Positions 33,396 through 59,274 of a stretch of 64,000 bases of DNA are shown one piece after another. The DNA is from Sacculina carcini. Its lineage: Eukaryota > Arthropoda > Thecostraca > Sacculinidae. A program made the position numbers and the translations under genes. The notes under the pieces were generated by a model. The model had not been told where the DNA came from. It saw only the letters and a list, made by a program, of their open reading frames with translations, and did not search any database. Every line of letters begins with the position of its first letter. The first letter of the stretch is position 1. The stretch spans positions 2,768,501 through 2,832,500 of the forward strand of contig OU696576.1 in assembly GCA_916048095.2 (NCBI GenBank), read 5' to 3'.

Positions 33396-33707
33396 TGTAG
33401 TGTTATGTGCATGGAGTGTTAGTGTGTGTGTGTGTGTGTGTGTGTGATTCGCGTTTGTGCTCCTGTTGTGTACTATGTTTGTATGTATGTATGTATGTAC
33501 TAGTATGACTGACACGCCGTGAATTGTTCATGCCCGCGGCGGCGGCGAGTGACCGGCTCGCTGCTGATTGGTTGCTGCGGCGGGTGAGGCTTTGTGTGTG
33601 TGCGTGTGTGTGTGTGTGTCACGGTGTGAGCGAGGAGTCGTGTTGGTGTTTTGACGGTTGGAGGAGATACTGTGCTGTGCGAGTTGAGCGGCTGTGCGTT
33701 TATTACA
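33396..33707 (+). repeat. 3' LTR of the inner element
   Basis: 312 bp, near-identical to 29063-29370. It is followed by the target duplication GAAAC and then by the rest of the outer gag. Confidence 0.95.
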
Positions 33708-33712
33708 GAAAC

Positions 33713-34127
33713 ATTGGATGATTTTGTAGCTGACCTTCAGTCGCTGGCCTGTGGCGTCACTGACAGTGACAACGAAGCATGGGTGACCTGTCAATTTCTT
33801 CAAGGGCTTCCCCAAGAGATTCAGGATCCAGTCAGAGCACTACATGGGGCGGAACTGAGTTTGGTAGATGTGTTAAACTGTGCCAAGCAGGTGCAGGCAG
33901 GACTGATTTCCAAACCGTATGGCCGCGGCTTTGCTGCTACAATCAAATGTTTTAATTGTGGTAAGTCAGGCCATATTGCTCGGCAATGCAGATCAAAAAG
34001 TACAACCGATCGTTTAGTGTGTTATGCTTGTAGTCAACCCGGCCACATTGCTCGTTGGTGTCCGGGAAACGAGGAGCGGGGAATGGCTACTTCTACAGTG
34101 CCGTCCGCTCTTCCCCGCAATCAGTAA
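33713..34127 (+). pseudogene. gag, 3' part (outer element)
   Basis: Continues the frame of 28773-29062 after the inner element. It has a helical segment (FLQGLPQEIQDPVRAL) and two CCHC knuckles (CFNCGKSGHIARQC and CYACSQPGHIARWC), then GGGAAAC and a stop at 34125-34127. Confidence 0.88.
34064..34118 (+). promoter_or_regulatory. -1 ribosomal frameshift signal (outer element)
   Basis: GGGAAAC (34064-34070) is again in phase CCG GGA AAC directly after the second zinc knuckle. A 5-base spacer precedes an 8-bp stem GCGGGGAA/TTCCCCGC (34076-34083 with 34111-34118). An alternative 9-bp stem (34071-34079 with 34105-34113, one G-U pair) overlaps it. The pol frame is open through the heptamer. Confidence 0.75.
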
Positions 34128-37003
34128 CCATTGTTTGGATGGACGGTACAATTGTGAATGCTCTCGTCGATACCGGCAGTAGTCATTCCGTAGTTAAAAT
34201 GAAATTAGTCAAAAAATAACAGATTTTGCTACAAGACAGATTGCAATTGAAAATTATGGATGGGTCGACTCTCACACTCCGAGGTTGTGTTAACTGGAGA
34301 GTGGTGAAGGTAAACACTGGCCGAATGGTGAAGAATGTGCGTACTTGGGTCTTTGAAAACAGTCAGCTTCCGAACGACGTTGATATGGTGATGGGAATGG
34401 ACTTGATAACTGCTGTTGGTGGTGTGACGGTTTCAGCAGATGGTTCAGTCAGCTTTGATAACTCTGAAAAAATGGCGTTTGCTGCAGCTGAAGTCGGTGA
34501 TGATATTGCTGAGCAAGACTTTGTCGCTAATCTCCGTGATGGCAGGTGGACTGTTAAATGGAAGTGGAAGGACAGTGCCCCGGAGTTTTTGAGTGTGAAG
34601 AATAATTACAGGGTAAAAGAAGCACATCGTGAAGAGTTTGAGTCGGAAGTGTGCTCGTGGATAACTGACGGCATACTTCAAGAGCACGATCCAGTGAAAC
34701 ATGGAGAAATAAAAAGTGTGATACCTCTGATGGCGGTATGTCAGGAGAAGAAAAACAAGGTACGACCAGTACTAGACTACCGCGAGTTGAACGTGCACAT
34801 CAAAAGTGCACCAGGTTTAGACAGCACTGTTTGTGACGAAAAGCTTAGAGAATGGAGACGACTGGGTGAAAATGTCAAATTGCTAGATCTCAAAAAGGCG
34901 TATTTGCAAGTTCATATTGATCCATCACTGTGGCGATACCAAGCTGTGAAATTTCACGACAGATATTATGTCATGACTCGTCTTGGTTTCGGGCTAAGTA
35001 TTGGTCCGAAGGTGATGACCCACATATTGAAATATTCGATCTCGAACAGTGAAAAATTGCATGGTGCTGTGGATTGCTATATTGATGACATTATTGTGAA
35101 AACTGATCTTGTAGAAGCTTCTGAAGTTCGTCAGCATATCGGCAAATATGGATTAGTGACGAAAGAACCTGAAAAACTGGACGGAGCGAGAGTACTAGGT
35201 TTGCGCGTGAAAAAAGAAGCCGAATGCTTCAAATGGACTAGAGACGCCAGTCTACCAGAATTACCCGATAGTCTTACTAAACGAGCTCTCTACTCGTTGT
35301 GCGGACAGTGGTTAGGACACTTCCCATGCGCTGGATGGCTGAGGGTGATTTGTGGCTGGCTGCGGCGCGAATCCTGCAATGACCAGTTCAATTTAGATTG
35401 GGACGATATTGTTCCTCAACAATTTACGCAGGTGGTGAAGCAAATTGACAAAAAATTGAAGAAACATGACCCAGTATCAGGAGTTTGGAGTGTGAATGGT
35501 TACTCTGGTACTGTATGGACGGATGCAAGTGATACAGCGCTGGGTGTAGTTCTGACGATCGACAACGCAATAATTGAAGATGGCTCGTGGTTGAGGAAAA
35601 AGGGTGAGACATCACATGTCAATGTGGCTGAGCTCGATGCGGCAATCAAGGGAGTGAACTTGGCTATCAAATGGAAGCTGTCACGTATTGAGATAGTTAC
35701 TGATTCGACGACCGTAAGAGGCTGGTTGAGTAATGTGGTACAGCAGACACATCGTCTGCGCACTCATGGTATGTCAGAAATGCTTGTTCGGCGTAGGCTT
35801 GACGTTTTGAGAGAATTGATTGAGATGTATCAACTGGAAGTGACTGTCAAATTGGTTTCTTCTCGAGATAACATCGCGGATATAATGTCACGAATACCAG
35901 AGGACATCCTGAAAGAGATACGTGCTGTTGGGATTGGTTTTGTTGGTGTGGCCGATAGGGTGGTGGAACTGCACAACGTCACTGGACACATGGGAGTTGA
36001 AAGAACGTGTGAGATATTGCGGGAAGAAGGAGAATCAGTTCCGAAGTCTACTGTGGACCGCATTTTGAGTAGCTGTGAAGCCTGCAGTAGAATCGATCCT
36101 GCTCTACGAGAACGTGCTCCAAAAGGTCGGTTGTCATCTGGGCAAGTATGGCGGAGTTTTTCGATGGACATAACATATGTCAAAACTCACCCGTACTTGT
36201 CTGTGATAGATAATGCGTCCCGATTCACAATTTGGAAGAAATTGTTCAGCGAATCATCTAGCTCTGTTGCTGCTGCTCTCGAAAACATTTTCTCGGAGTT
36301 TGGTCCACCACATATTCTATTATCCGATAATAGTCCTACTTTCATGAGTCGTACTGTGAGTGAATTGTTACGCTCATGGGGAGTCGAGCTTCGCCAGTGC
36401 TGCGCGTATCGCCACCAAGGAAATGGCATTGTCGAGCGCATACATCGAACAATTAAGAGAATGGTTGAGCGGTCTGGACGCCCTGTAGCAGAAATGACCC
36501 TTTGGTATAATGCCACCACTAGTTCGGTGACTGGTGAGAAGCCGTTCGTCAGCGTCTTTGGATGTGTGCCAAAACTGCCTGGTGTGAATAATCAGAGGAG
36601 GACTGCGAAGTCAAACATGAAGCAGGAATGGAGTGGAGCGATGCCGGAGGAGAACATAAATCCTTACTGTGTGGGTGATTCAGTATATCTGAAGCCAGCT
36701 AAGCCTTCGTGCACTAGTCGTTGGACAGGACCCCATCAAGTATCATCTGTGCCAAACAGCTGGGCGGTGGATATCGGCGACGGAGTGTCACGACATATCA
36801 GCCACGTCAGGAGGGCGGTTAAACACGACGACAGTGATGATGAAGATTCGTCCGAGGCGGAGATCGATAACCTGGAGAGAGCTGAGACAGCGGAAATAAG
36901 TGAAGTGTCGGGTGATAGCGACGCTGTTCAGAATGATACTGGTTGGCAGCACAGATTGCGTGACAGGTCAAAGATTGCTGTTCCTGTGCGTTTCAGAGAG
37001 TAG
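34067..37003 (+). pseudogene. pol (outer element): protease, RT, RNase H, integrase
   Basis: After the frameshift site the frame shows the protease box ALVDTGSSHSVV. It is stopped by TAA at 34217-34219, then is open for 925 codons. These give RT (RPVLDYRELNV, KLLDLKKAYLQV, YIDDIIV), RNase H (WTDASDTALG, VAELDAAIKGVNL, VTDSTTV, NIADIMSR) and integrase with HHCC (HNVTGHMG, CEAC) and D-D-E in SMDITYV, LSDNSPTF and NGIVERIHR. An acidic tail ends at 37003. Except for the single nonsense codon the enzyme region looks intact. Confidence 0.9.
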
Positions 37004-37084
37004 GTTTGAAGACTGTGTAAGTTCTGTGTTCAATTCGAAATGTGACTACTTGTTGTAATAGTTAGTGAGACTAACTAGGGGCGG

Positions 37085-37435
37085 TGTTATATATATATGC
37101 ATGTATGTGTGCTTACTTGTATCTGTGCGTGCGAGTGTTCGTGCGAGTGGTCGTGCTTGCTGCGTAGGCATGCATGTATGTTTGTATATATGTGTGTGTG
37201 TGTGTGTGTGTGCGTGTGTGTGTGAGCGATTGGCGATGTCTGTATGCGTGCGCGCTGTTGTGTTCATGGCGAGTTGTGTTGCAGTGTGAAATTGGTGGTG
37301 CGGTTGGGAGTTGTGTTGGGTAAGCCGTTGGTGCTGGTGAGTTGTGTTGGCGCGTGGTTCGTGTGTAGTGATAACTTTGAACAGTGTTGTAGTGTCTTGT
37401 CATACTTGCTCCATCAGTCTCATCAATATATCACA
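37085..37435 (+). repeat. 3' LTR of the outer element
   Basis: 351 bp, matching 28416-28760 with small differences in AT and GT repeat length. Confidence 0.9.
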
Positions 37436-37840
37436 TTAGGTTAAAAAAAAAGTTAGGTTAGGTTAAAAAAAAGAAGTTAGGTTAGGTTAAAAAAAAACTA
37501 AAGAAGTTAGGTTAAAAAAACTAAAAAAGTTAGGTTAGGTTAAAAAAAAACTAAAAAAGTTAGGTTAAAAAACTAAAAAAGTTAGGTTAGGTTAAAAAAA
37601 ACTAAAAAAAGTTAGGTTAAAATACTAAAAAAGTTAGGTTAAAAAAACTAAAAAAGTTAGGTTAGGTTAAAAAAATAAGTTAGGTTAGGTTGAGTTAGGT
37701 TAGGTTAAAAAAAAAACTAAAAAAGTTAGGTTAGGTTAAAAAAACTAAAAAAGTTAGGTTAAAAAAACTAAAAAAGTTAGGTTAGGTTAAAAAAAAACTA
37801 AAAAAAGTTAGGTTAAAAAACTAAAAAAGTTAGGTTAGGT
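37436..37840. repeat. TTAGGTT-AAAAAA tandem array
   Basis: Irregular tandem units of TTAGGTTAGGTTAAAAAA with ACTAAAAAAG. The core recalls the TTAGG arthropod telomere repeat, but it is interspersed with A-runs. The part at 37669-37823 recurs almost exactly at 39514-39668. Confidence 0.9.
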
Positions 37841-37900
37841 ATGACGTCATAGGGGGGGTGACGTCATAGGGGGGGCAAGGGGGGAGTGTGACGTCATATG
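37841..37900. repeat. Three TGACGTCA palindromes with G-runs
   Basis: TGACGTCA, the cAMP-response-element palindrome, occurs at 37842, 37859 and 37889. It is separated by runs of six or seven G. It lies between the array and the duplicated pol fragment. Regulatory activity is not shown; the repeats may simply be a short tandem duplication. Confidence 0.6.
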
Positions 37901-37919
37901 TCACAAAGTGTTGAAGCTT

Positions 37920-39514
37920 TCTTCCCCGCAATCAGTAACCATTGTTTGGATGGACGGTACAATTGTGAATGCTCTCGTCGATACCGGCAGTAGTCATTCC
38001 GTAGTTAAAATGAAATTAGTCAAAAAATAACAGATTTTGCTACAAGACAGATTGCAATTGAAAATTATGGATGGGTCGACTCTCACACTCCGAGGTTGTG
38101 TTAACTGGAGAGTGGTGAAGGTAAACACTGGCCGAATGGTGAAGAATGTGCGTACTTGGGTCTTTGAAAACAGTCAGCTTCCGAACGACGTTGATATGGT
38201 GATGGGAATGGACTTGATAACTGCTGTTGGTGGTGTGACGGTTTCAGCAGATGGTTCAGTCAGCTTTGATAACTCTGAAAAAATGGCGTTTGCTGCAGCT
38301 GAAGTCGGTGATGATATTGCTGAGCAAGACTTTGTCGCTAATCTCCGTGATGGCAGGTGGACTGTTAAATGGAAGTGGAAGGACAGTGCCCCGGAGTTTT
38401 TGAGTGTGAAGAATAATTACAGGGTAAAAGAAGCACATCGTGAAGAGTTTGAGTCGGAAGTGTGCTCGTGGATAACTGACGGCATACTTCAAGAGCACGA
38501 TCCAGTGAAACATGGAGAAATAAAAAGTGTGATACCTCTGATGGCGGTATGTCAGGAGAAGAAAAACAAGGTACGACCAGTACTAGACTACCGCGAGTTG
38601 AACGTGCACATCAAAAGTGCACCAGGTTTAGACAGCACTGTTTGTGACGAAAAGCTTAGAGAATGGAGACGACTGGGTGAAAATGTCAAATTGCTAGATC
38701 TCAAAAAGGCGTATTTGCAAGTTCATATTGATCCATCACTGTGGCGATACCAAGCTGTGAAATTTCACGACAGATATTATGTCATGACTCGTCTTGGTTT
38801 CGGGCTAAGTATTGGTCCGAAGGTGATGACCCACATATTGAAATATTCGATCTCGAACAGTGAAAAATTGCATGGTGCTGTGGATTGCTATATTGATGAC
38901 ATTATTGTGAAAACTGATCTTGTAGAAGCTTCTGAAGTTCGTCAGCATATCGGCAAATATGGATTAGTGACGAAAGAACCTGAAAAACTGGACGGAGCGA
39001 GAGTACTAGGTTTGCGCGTGAAAAAAGAAGCCGAATGCTTCAAATGGACTAGAGACGCCAGTCTACCAGAATTACCCGATAGTCTTACTAAACGAGCTCT
39101 CTACTCGTTGTGCGGACAGTGGTTAGGACACTTCCCATGCGCTGGATGGCTGAGGGTGATTTGTGGCTGGCTGCGGCGCGAATCCTGCAATGACCAGTTC
39201 AATTTAGATTGGGACGATATTGTTCCTCAACAATTTACGCAGGTGGTGAAGCAAATTGACAAAAAATTGAAGAAACATGACCCAGTATCAGGAGTTTGGA
39301 GTGTGAATGGTTACTCTGGTACTGTATGGACGGATGCAAGTGATACAGCGCTGGGTGTAGTTCTGACGATCGACAACGCAATAATTGAAGATGGCTCGTG
39401 GTTGAGGAAAAAGGGTGAGACATCACATGTCAATGTGGCTGAGCTCGATGCGGCAATCAAGGGAGTGAACTTGGCTATCAAATGGAAGCTGTCACGTATT
39501 GAGATAGTTACTGA
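37920..39514 (+). pseudogene. Duplicated pol fragment of the outer element
   Basis: A 1,595-bp copy of 34109-35703 with no difference that I could see, including the inherited TAA in the protease. It covers protease, RT and the first part of RNase H and stops in the middle of ...EIVT. It is flanked on both sides by copies of the same TTAGGTT/A array and has no LTR, primer site or poly(A) tail. Confidence 0.92.
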
Positions 39515-39668
39515 AAAAATAAGTTAGGTTAGGTTGAGTTAGGTTAGGTTAAAAAAAAAAACTAAAAAAGTTAGGTTAGGTTAAAAAAACTAAAAAAGTT
39601 AGGTTAAAAAAACTAAAAAAGTTAGGTTAGGTTAAAAAAAAACTAAAAAAAGTTAGGTTAAAAAACTA
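39514..39668. repeat. Second copy of the TTAGGTT/A array
   Basis: Near-exact copy of 37669-37823, joined directly to the truncated RNase H frame. Confidence 0.9.
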
Positions 39669-41195
39669 TGATTATGTGTGTCATATTGTCTTTGTGTATT
39701 TATTCTCTTTCTCTTATTCTCCACGTTCAAAGTGCGCAGGGGCTGCATGATGCAGTTTATAGCGCTTGCGCTCTTCCTGTGTCACTTTGTTCGTTTTGTT
39801 CAATAATAATAATAATAATAATAATAATAAAGTAGCTCCCGCATCCTTCACAGTAAATGTGCGGGGCAGAGTTGAGGAGCTCGTCACATGTACAGATACG
39901 GTCAGTCGGTGGAGACAGTGACCATGAGTGCGGGCGCGTCCGTGTGTCGAGGCGATGTGTAAGGCAGAGCAATGGAGTACAATGGTACACGCCGACAGGG
40001 AGGGTTAATATCTGCCGGTGGGAGAAACCAGCAGGAAAACCGGGACGGGAAAACACGGGCGCTCAGTCAAACAGGGACCAACACAAGACACAATTGAACT
40101 CGACGACAGCACGGACAAGAATGGAAGACTCCACATTCCAGAAACAATCTTATTAACGTTTAATTAATTGTTGGTGAAATTCACGGGAAAATTGGAGAGT
40201 TTAAATTTTATAGTTGATGTGTATTTGTAATGCTGGTTTCAATTTGCCTATGTTCAGATGATTCATGTCAATCCAGAGATAGTTGTATATTTAACGCAAA
40301 TATTGGAAATAAGACAAATGTGGTGTACATGACACCCACATCTGGCATTTGTTTTCTCTATTTCAATGTGGAAATGGCGTTGGTATGGCGAGGTTGCGTT
40401 TTGCAATTCCATGCGTTTGTATGTAGGGCTTCACCTGTTTTTTGCCGGAATTTAAATTTATCAAATGGTGGTGAGTGCTGCTTTTAATTTCAGCGCTAAA
40501 ATGACGCCTGGTTCGTCCGTTATATCATGTGTATTTATATGGTTCATATCCTTGGACATACTGTTTTTCGTGAAATTTACGCATACTTGTAGCTCAAGAC
40601 ATACCTGTCGCAGAAACTATGAATGCATGTGCATTGTCGGTGTACTGACACGTGTTGAAATGTTAATGAATAGGAATAGCTTTAACCGGTTTCCATTACG
40701 TGTCCTCCTTGTTTTTGGTTATTTTTCTCTATATTTTCAGTGTTATATTCATTTATACTAATCCGATGATTTCTCATTTTGCTCAAGTTATCTGTTTTCA
40801 CTTAACGTACTTTCAATTAAGCAGAGGTGTGCAATTCAGTAGCTGGAGTGTGAAATATCTACTTGTCACCCTTGTTCTGTCCCGTGAAGTAGTGCCAATG
40901 CTGAGAACCATAATTGTGCTTTTGTGAAAAATACTGGCTCGGTTGTTCCATCTGATGCCCACTGAATTTGTATGTCCCTTGTTAGATATGGCTTGCTAGA
41001 ACTGGATAACAGCAGGTTCGTCCCGGATGCACCCTCAAGTCGCTGTACAATGGAGGGCAGTGTCTTTGCCTCGTAGAAAATGAAGCGTCAATGAGCTTAC
41101 TAATGGGAAACACGTTGCGCCATTGTATGAAAGTCGTGCATTAAAGTATAAATTAAATAATTGATGATAATGTTAGAATTGTTGTTGAAATATGA
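39669..41195. other. Intergenic; no gene seen
   Basis: An (AAT)n microsatellite at about 39803-39830 and AT-rich sequence. No domain in any frame. The first exon and promoter of the next gene may lie at the right end but cannot be recognised. Confidence 0.5.
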
Positions 41196-43507
41196 CGTGC
41201 TCAAAGTATTTTCTCGCCGTTATGCCGGAGCGGTGAAGGTCGCCAAGTATCGACATGTTCTGGCGGACAGGATCACCAGACACTACAGTCTCCCACAGCA
41301 ACAACGACTACAACAACAACAGGATCGAATACCGCGTCTGTCTCGCAGCCGCCAATTGTCGATCTGCTGGGCCAGCCGTTTCACTCGACACATCCCCATA
41401 TCATGCAACCAAACGAGGTGGGTGTCCGTTGCTCTCCCGGTGGGCGGCGCTGCTGTTTGGTCAGACCGGCCAGGCAAAATTGCACAGTTGAACAATCGTG
41501 GAATGGCACCTATTTCAAGTCATATATGTGTGTATGTATGAGTGTGGGGGGCACGTGTGGCGTGCTCTTGTCCGCAGGTAACGCCCGGCATCACCGTCGA
41601 CGAGTTACGAGGCCGACGCAGTCGTCTGATGGAGGCGGCGACGGCCAGTTCGCCATGGCCCGGCTGTCATCACGTGCTGCTGCTGCCGTCGGCCGCCGTC
41701 AGTCAGCAGAGCGACGGCATCGCGCATCCGTTCCGTCAGAGCGCCGACCTGCTGTACGCCAGCGGCTGTCAGGAGGCCGACTCGCTGTTGCTGCTGCACA
41801 CGGGGCCGCGGCGGGCGGCGCCGGCGCACACCAGCCTTCTATTTGTGGCGGCCGACGGCGACGAGCAGCGGCGCTGGGAGGGTGGCCGCACGGGTGCCGG
41901 ACGACACGCGGCCTCGCTGTTCGGCGTTGATGCCGTGCTGCCGGCCGGACAACTGTGCGGCTACATGGAGTGTTTGGCACGCGAGCTGGGCCGCGCCGCT
42001 CTCTGGTACGATTTTCGTGCGCCGAGCAGCGTCGGCGGCTGTAGCGTAGCAGCGGCTGACGCACTCAATATGAGCGTGCGAGATTTTCTAGGCGTGTGCG
42101 CCGGCTCGCGGCTGGAGTCGCCGCGTGCGCTGGTGCAGCGTCTGCGACTGATCAAATCGCCGGCCGAACAGCGACTGTTGCGTGCGGCAGCGGCGATCGC
42201 GTCGGCAGCCGTGCGGGACACAATGGCCGCCTGCACGACGCCGGGCGTCGGCGAGCAGCAGTTACACGCGACGCTGGAGCGCGGCATGCGGTGGCGCGGC
42301 AGTCAGCGGCCGGCATTTCCGCCGGTGGTGGCCGGCGACTGGCGCTCCACCATCATCCACTACACGCGCAACGACCACCCGCTGGCCGCCGACAATCACG
42401 TGCTGGTCGACGTGGGCTGCGAGCTGCACGGCTACTGCAGCGATGTCAGCCGGTGTTGGCCGGTCGGCGGCCGCTTTACACCGGCGCAACAACAGTTGTA
42501 CGAGCGGCTGTTGCATGTGCAGACGGCGCTGCTCGACGTGGTGCACAACACGCGACCGTCGTTGGAGACGCTGTACGCGTGCATGCTGCGACTGCTCGCC
42601 CAACAACTGGCTGATATGCGCGTTCTGGGTGGCGGTGCGCATCGCTCCTCCGGCTTTCAGGTGTGTCTGTCTGTTCTTGTGTTTATCTGTCTATCCATGT
42701 GTGTGTGTGTGTGTGTTTCTGTCCGTTCGTGTGTCTGTCTGTCCGTGTGTGTTTATTTTGGAGTGAAATCGAAGTGATTTTCTCAAAACTATCGATTCTT
42801 CGTATGATTGTATGTAGATTAGCGGTTTTGCCTGGTGTGTTCGTGTGTTGGCAGTTTGTTCAACGCTACTGTCCGCACCACGTGGGCCACTATCTCGGCA
42901 TGGATGTGCATGATACGCAGCTGATGCCGAAAAATGTGCCTCTCAAGCCGGGAATGTGTATTACCATTGAACCAGGCACGTTTTTGTCCGTACACTATTC
43001 ATACATTTCACTATTCATGCGATTTGTATTGCTACTTGATTTACGATCCGTATTGCTCAATCAGGAATGCACAATAACAGATAAAGTGTACACATCCGAT
43101 GGTATATATCGTATCAAGCGCACTTATAGATACGCTTTCTTGGTGGCAGTATTTGATCATGTACACTATTCAACGATAAAATTACCAATAAGCCCATTCA
43201 CACCTCACCACAAACACCTACATTAATATACATGAATGAATATACATTTGGGCGACGCACAATTCGAACAAATTTCACTAAATACGTGTGATACAATGTG
43301 TGTCCGTCTGTTATCGATGTGTGTATGTGTGTTGTGCGGATGTCAGGTTTGTATATTCGTCATGACGACACGGACGCGCCTCGCGAGTTTCGCGGGCTCG
43401 GCTTTCGCCTCGAGGACGTAGTGCTGATCACCGACGGCGGGTGTGAAGTGCTCACGGCCGACTGTCCCAAAACAATGTCCGAAATCGAGCTGTGTCGACA
43501 ACCATGA
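41196..43507 (+). CDS. XPNPEP3: Xaa-Pro aminopeptidase 3 (mitochondrial type), 4 visible exons
   Basis: Removes an N-terminal residue before proline; the family acts in mitochondria. Exons end or start at: ...-41417 ([10 protein letters not shown], Gly-Gln-Pro as in human), 41578-42660, 42855-42975 and 43347-43507. The start codon is not visible: the frame is open only from 41196 and probably begins in an upstream exon. The aminopeptidase-P N-domain ([13 protein letters not shown]) is followed by a pita-bread fold with all metal ligands: two Asp in [17 protein letters not shown], His in [11 protein letters not shown], Glu in CITIEPG and Glu in [10 protein letters not shown]. The third intron (42976-43346) starts with GC, not GT. 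GC-rich compared with its surroundings. Confidence 0.93.
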
Positions 43508-44664
43508 TCGAATCGTTGATGAATCGTCGAATCGTTGATGACCCGTTGACTTTCACTTGTAGTTTAGCAGATCGTGTTCTTGACAACATATCATCTCTGG
43601 TCACATTTATCTTTTCTTGAAGGTCGTTCTATGAATCCAGGAGCGCGTGGCGCGAACATATCAAGTGATGATGATAATTTCCTGGTGTCAATCACTCGTC
43701 TATCAAAAGATCGGCGTTATATCAGGATGTTTTCGATTATTAGACCGGGTGATTGGGAGCTTATTGAGCTTGTCGACTGGCTCGCACCCAGTGAAAGCGA
43801 GCTTTACTTTCACTTACTGTATGTTTGTATGTGTAATCATTATGAGCTGTGCCTTTCGTGTGGGTGTTTATCAGAAAGCATGTGTGCGTTTTGCGTTGTT
43901 TGGCAGCGCACTTTTTCAGGTCTCTGTCAGTGCCAAGTTGCCGTCTCCACAAGTGTGCCCCATTGCGGTCAATGACCGGACTTCCCGCCTGATATCCCTG
44001 GGGAGACTGCTGTTTATTCGCCTTTTATCTGTATCTAGCCGAGCTGTGTTGGCGGGTGCTTGTTTAGTAGGGCATCCGTGGCAACATATGGGGAAAACAA
44101 CATAAATTGTATTTATGAGCCGAACTTGTTTCCAACAGGGATGTGATGCTATGTTCGTTATGTATGTATGTGTAAACGCCCCTTATTCGTATGTGTATGT
44201 GCTTTCAGGCGCTAGTACGGGGAAAATCTAAATACGGCTAATTTGTAACTCGAAACTGATTTTATTATCGTGAATATAATTGTTATCATTAATCCTGGAT
44301 TTCGATCGGAGGTCTAGGACGAATCTTAGCACCGGCAGGTTTATCCTCAGCATCAAAAACAGTCTGTACGATTTCGAGGTGAGTACAAAATGCCAGTCCA
44401 ATACACAATTTCGCAAGCACCCATCGCAGTCTAATTGTCCGCGTTGTGTCCATGAATCGTGGAGCCAATTCAAGACCAATTATCATCAACACACACACGT
44501 ACAATGTATTCATCAGACAGCAATAGCGGTGGCAACGAAGAATCACCTATGACAGAATGCCCCAAAATCACAGGTCAACCCACCTGCCAACAGCGCCAAT
44601 TAGCACTGGCGCGCTAAGCAGCCACTGCTTGTAACCACTTGAGACCGGCGCGGCAACACGCTCA
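43508..44664. other. Intergenic between convergent XPNPEP3 and ORC2
   Basis: Probable 3' ends of both genes. No open frame with a recognisable domain. Confidence 0.5.
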
Positions 44665-58633
<13,969 letters not shown>

Positions 58634-59274
58634 TGTATCAAATAATCGCCAACGTCTGCCGGCCGACGGGAAAATGAGCAGCGAGAAGAAGGTGGTAGTC
58701 GTGTTCGATACAACGCAAAACAGACAAAACTAAAACGACACAAAAAAGTTAGGCACACGCTCACACGCATATAAATATTACGAGATGTACGTAAGAAAAG
58801 AAAACAAATTAGAAAGTGGGCAATGTAAGTATGACGTAGCAGTATGACGCGCAGTAGATGTGAAACAATGGGCTATCATTGACAATGGTAGACAGTGCAA
58901 ATGGACGGAAAGTATACGTTCAACTCACAGTCAAGTCAATATATTCATCGATTGATTGGATTGCCGAAATTCACCACTGAAAGCATATGAGCCACAAACA
59001 GCTCGTCAACACTCGTAGCCAGCACTTAAATCGCACCTGAATCAGGGCGCTTGCTATGTATCAAATAATAAAAAAATCACCACGAGAAGAAATAAAATCA
59101 AATCGTATTGCCAGCATAAAAAGAACGCTAAAAGATTTGTATGAATTTGATAATTCAACGGATTTCTAGAGTCAGTTTAGCTATTTGTACCTAAGCTAAA
59201 TTAAGCCCGAAATCGACATCCCGACTATTAGTCAAATAATCAGCTCTACCGCTTTTAATACTGCGCCATTTTGA
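58634..59274. other. Intergenic between ORC2 and urocanase
   Basis: No open frame with a domain. It must contain the ORC2 promoter, as ORC2 starts at 58633 and runs left, and the 3' end of the urocanase gene. No TATA box could be assigned. Confidence 0.5.

Larger units (their letters stand above)
29063..33707 (+). mobile_element. Inner LTR retrotransposon inserted in gag
   Basis: LTRs 29063-29370 and 33396-33707 differ essentially by four bases in a GT run. The target duplication GAAAC is perfect (29058-29062 and 33708-33712). It is related to the outer element: same primer-site motif after the LTR, same gag/pol frameshift design, similar RT and RNase H. It also shares its LTR core with the small element at 3295-4582. 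It is the youngest insertion in this nest. Pol is disrupted in the integrase. Confidence 0.96.
28416..37435 (+). mobile_element. Outer LTR retrotransposon (gypsy-like)
   Basis: LTRs at 28416-28760 and 37085-37435 are nearly identical, differing mainly in AT/GT repeat counts. They begin TGTTATAT and end CA. The flanks TTAAG (28411-28415) and TTAGG (37436-37440) look like a 5-bp target duplication with one change, in a TTAGG-like array at the Polinton border. The interior has gag with two CCHC knuckles, protease, RT, RNase H and integrase. A purine-rich AGGGGCGG precedes the 3' LTR. Its gag is split by the insertion at 29063-33707, and its protease frame has one TAA. Confidence 0.92.

Noticed and set aside
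37436-39668. Interstitial telomere (TTAGG)n
   Set aside because: The TTAGG units are broken by A-runs and TT, not a regular pentamer array, and occur as parts of dispersed repeats, including the Polinton ends.
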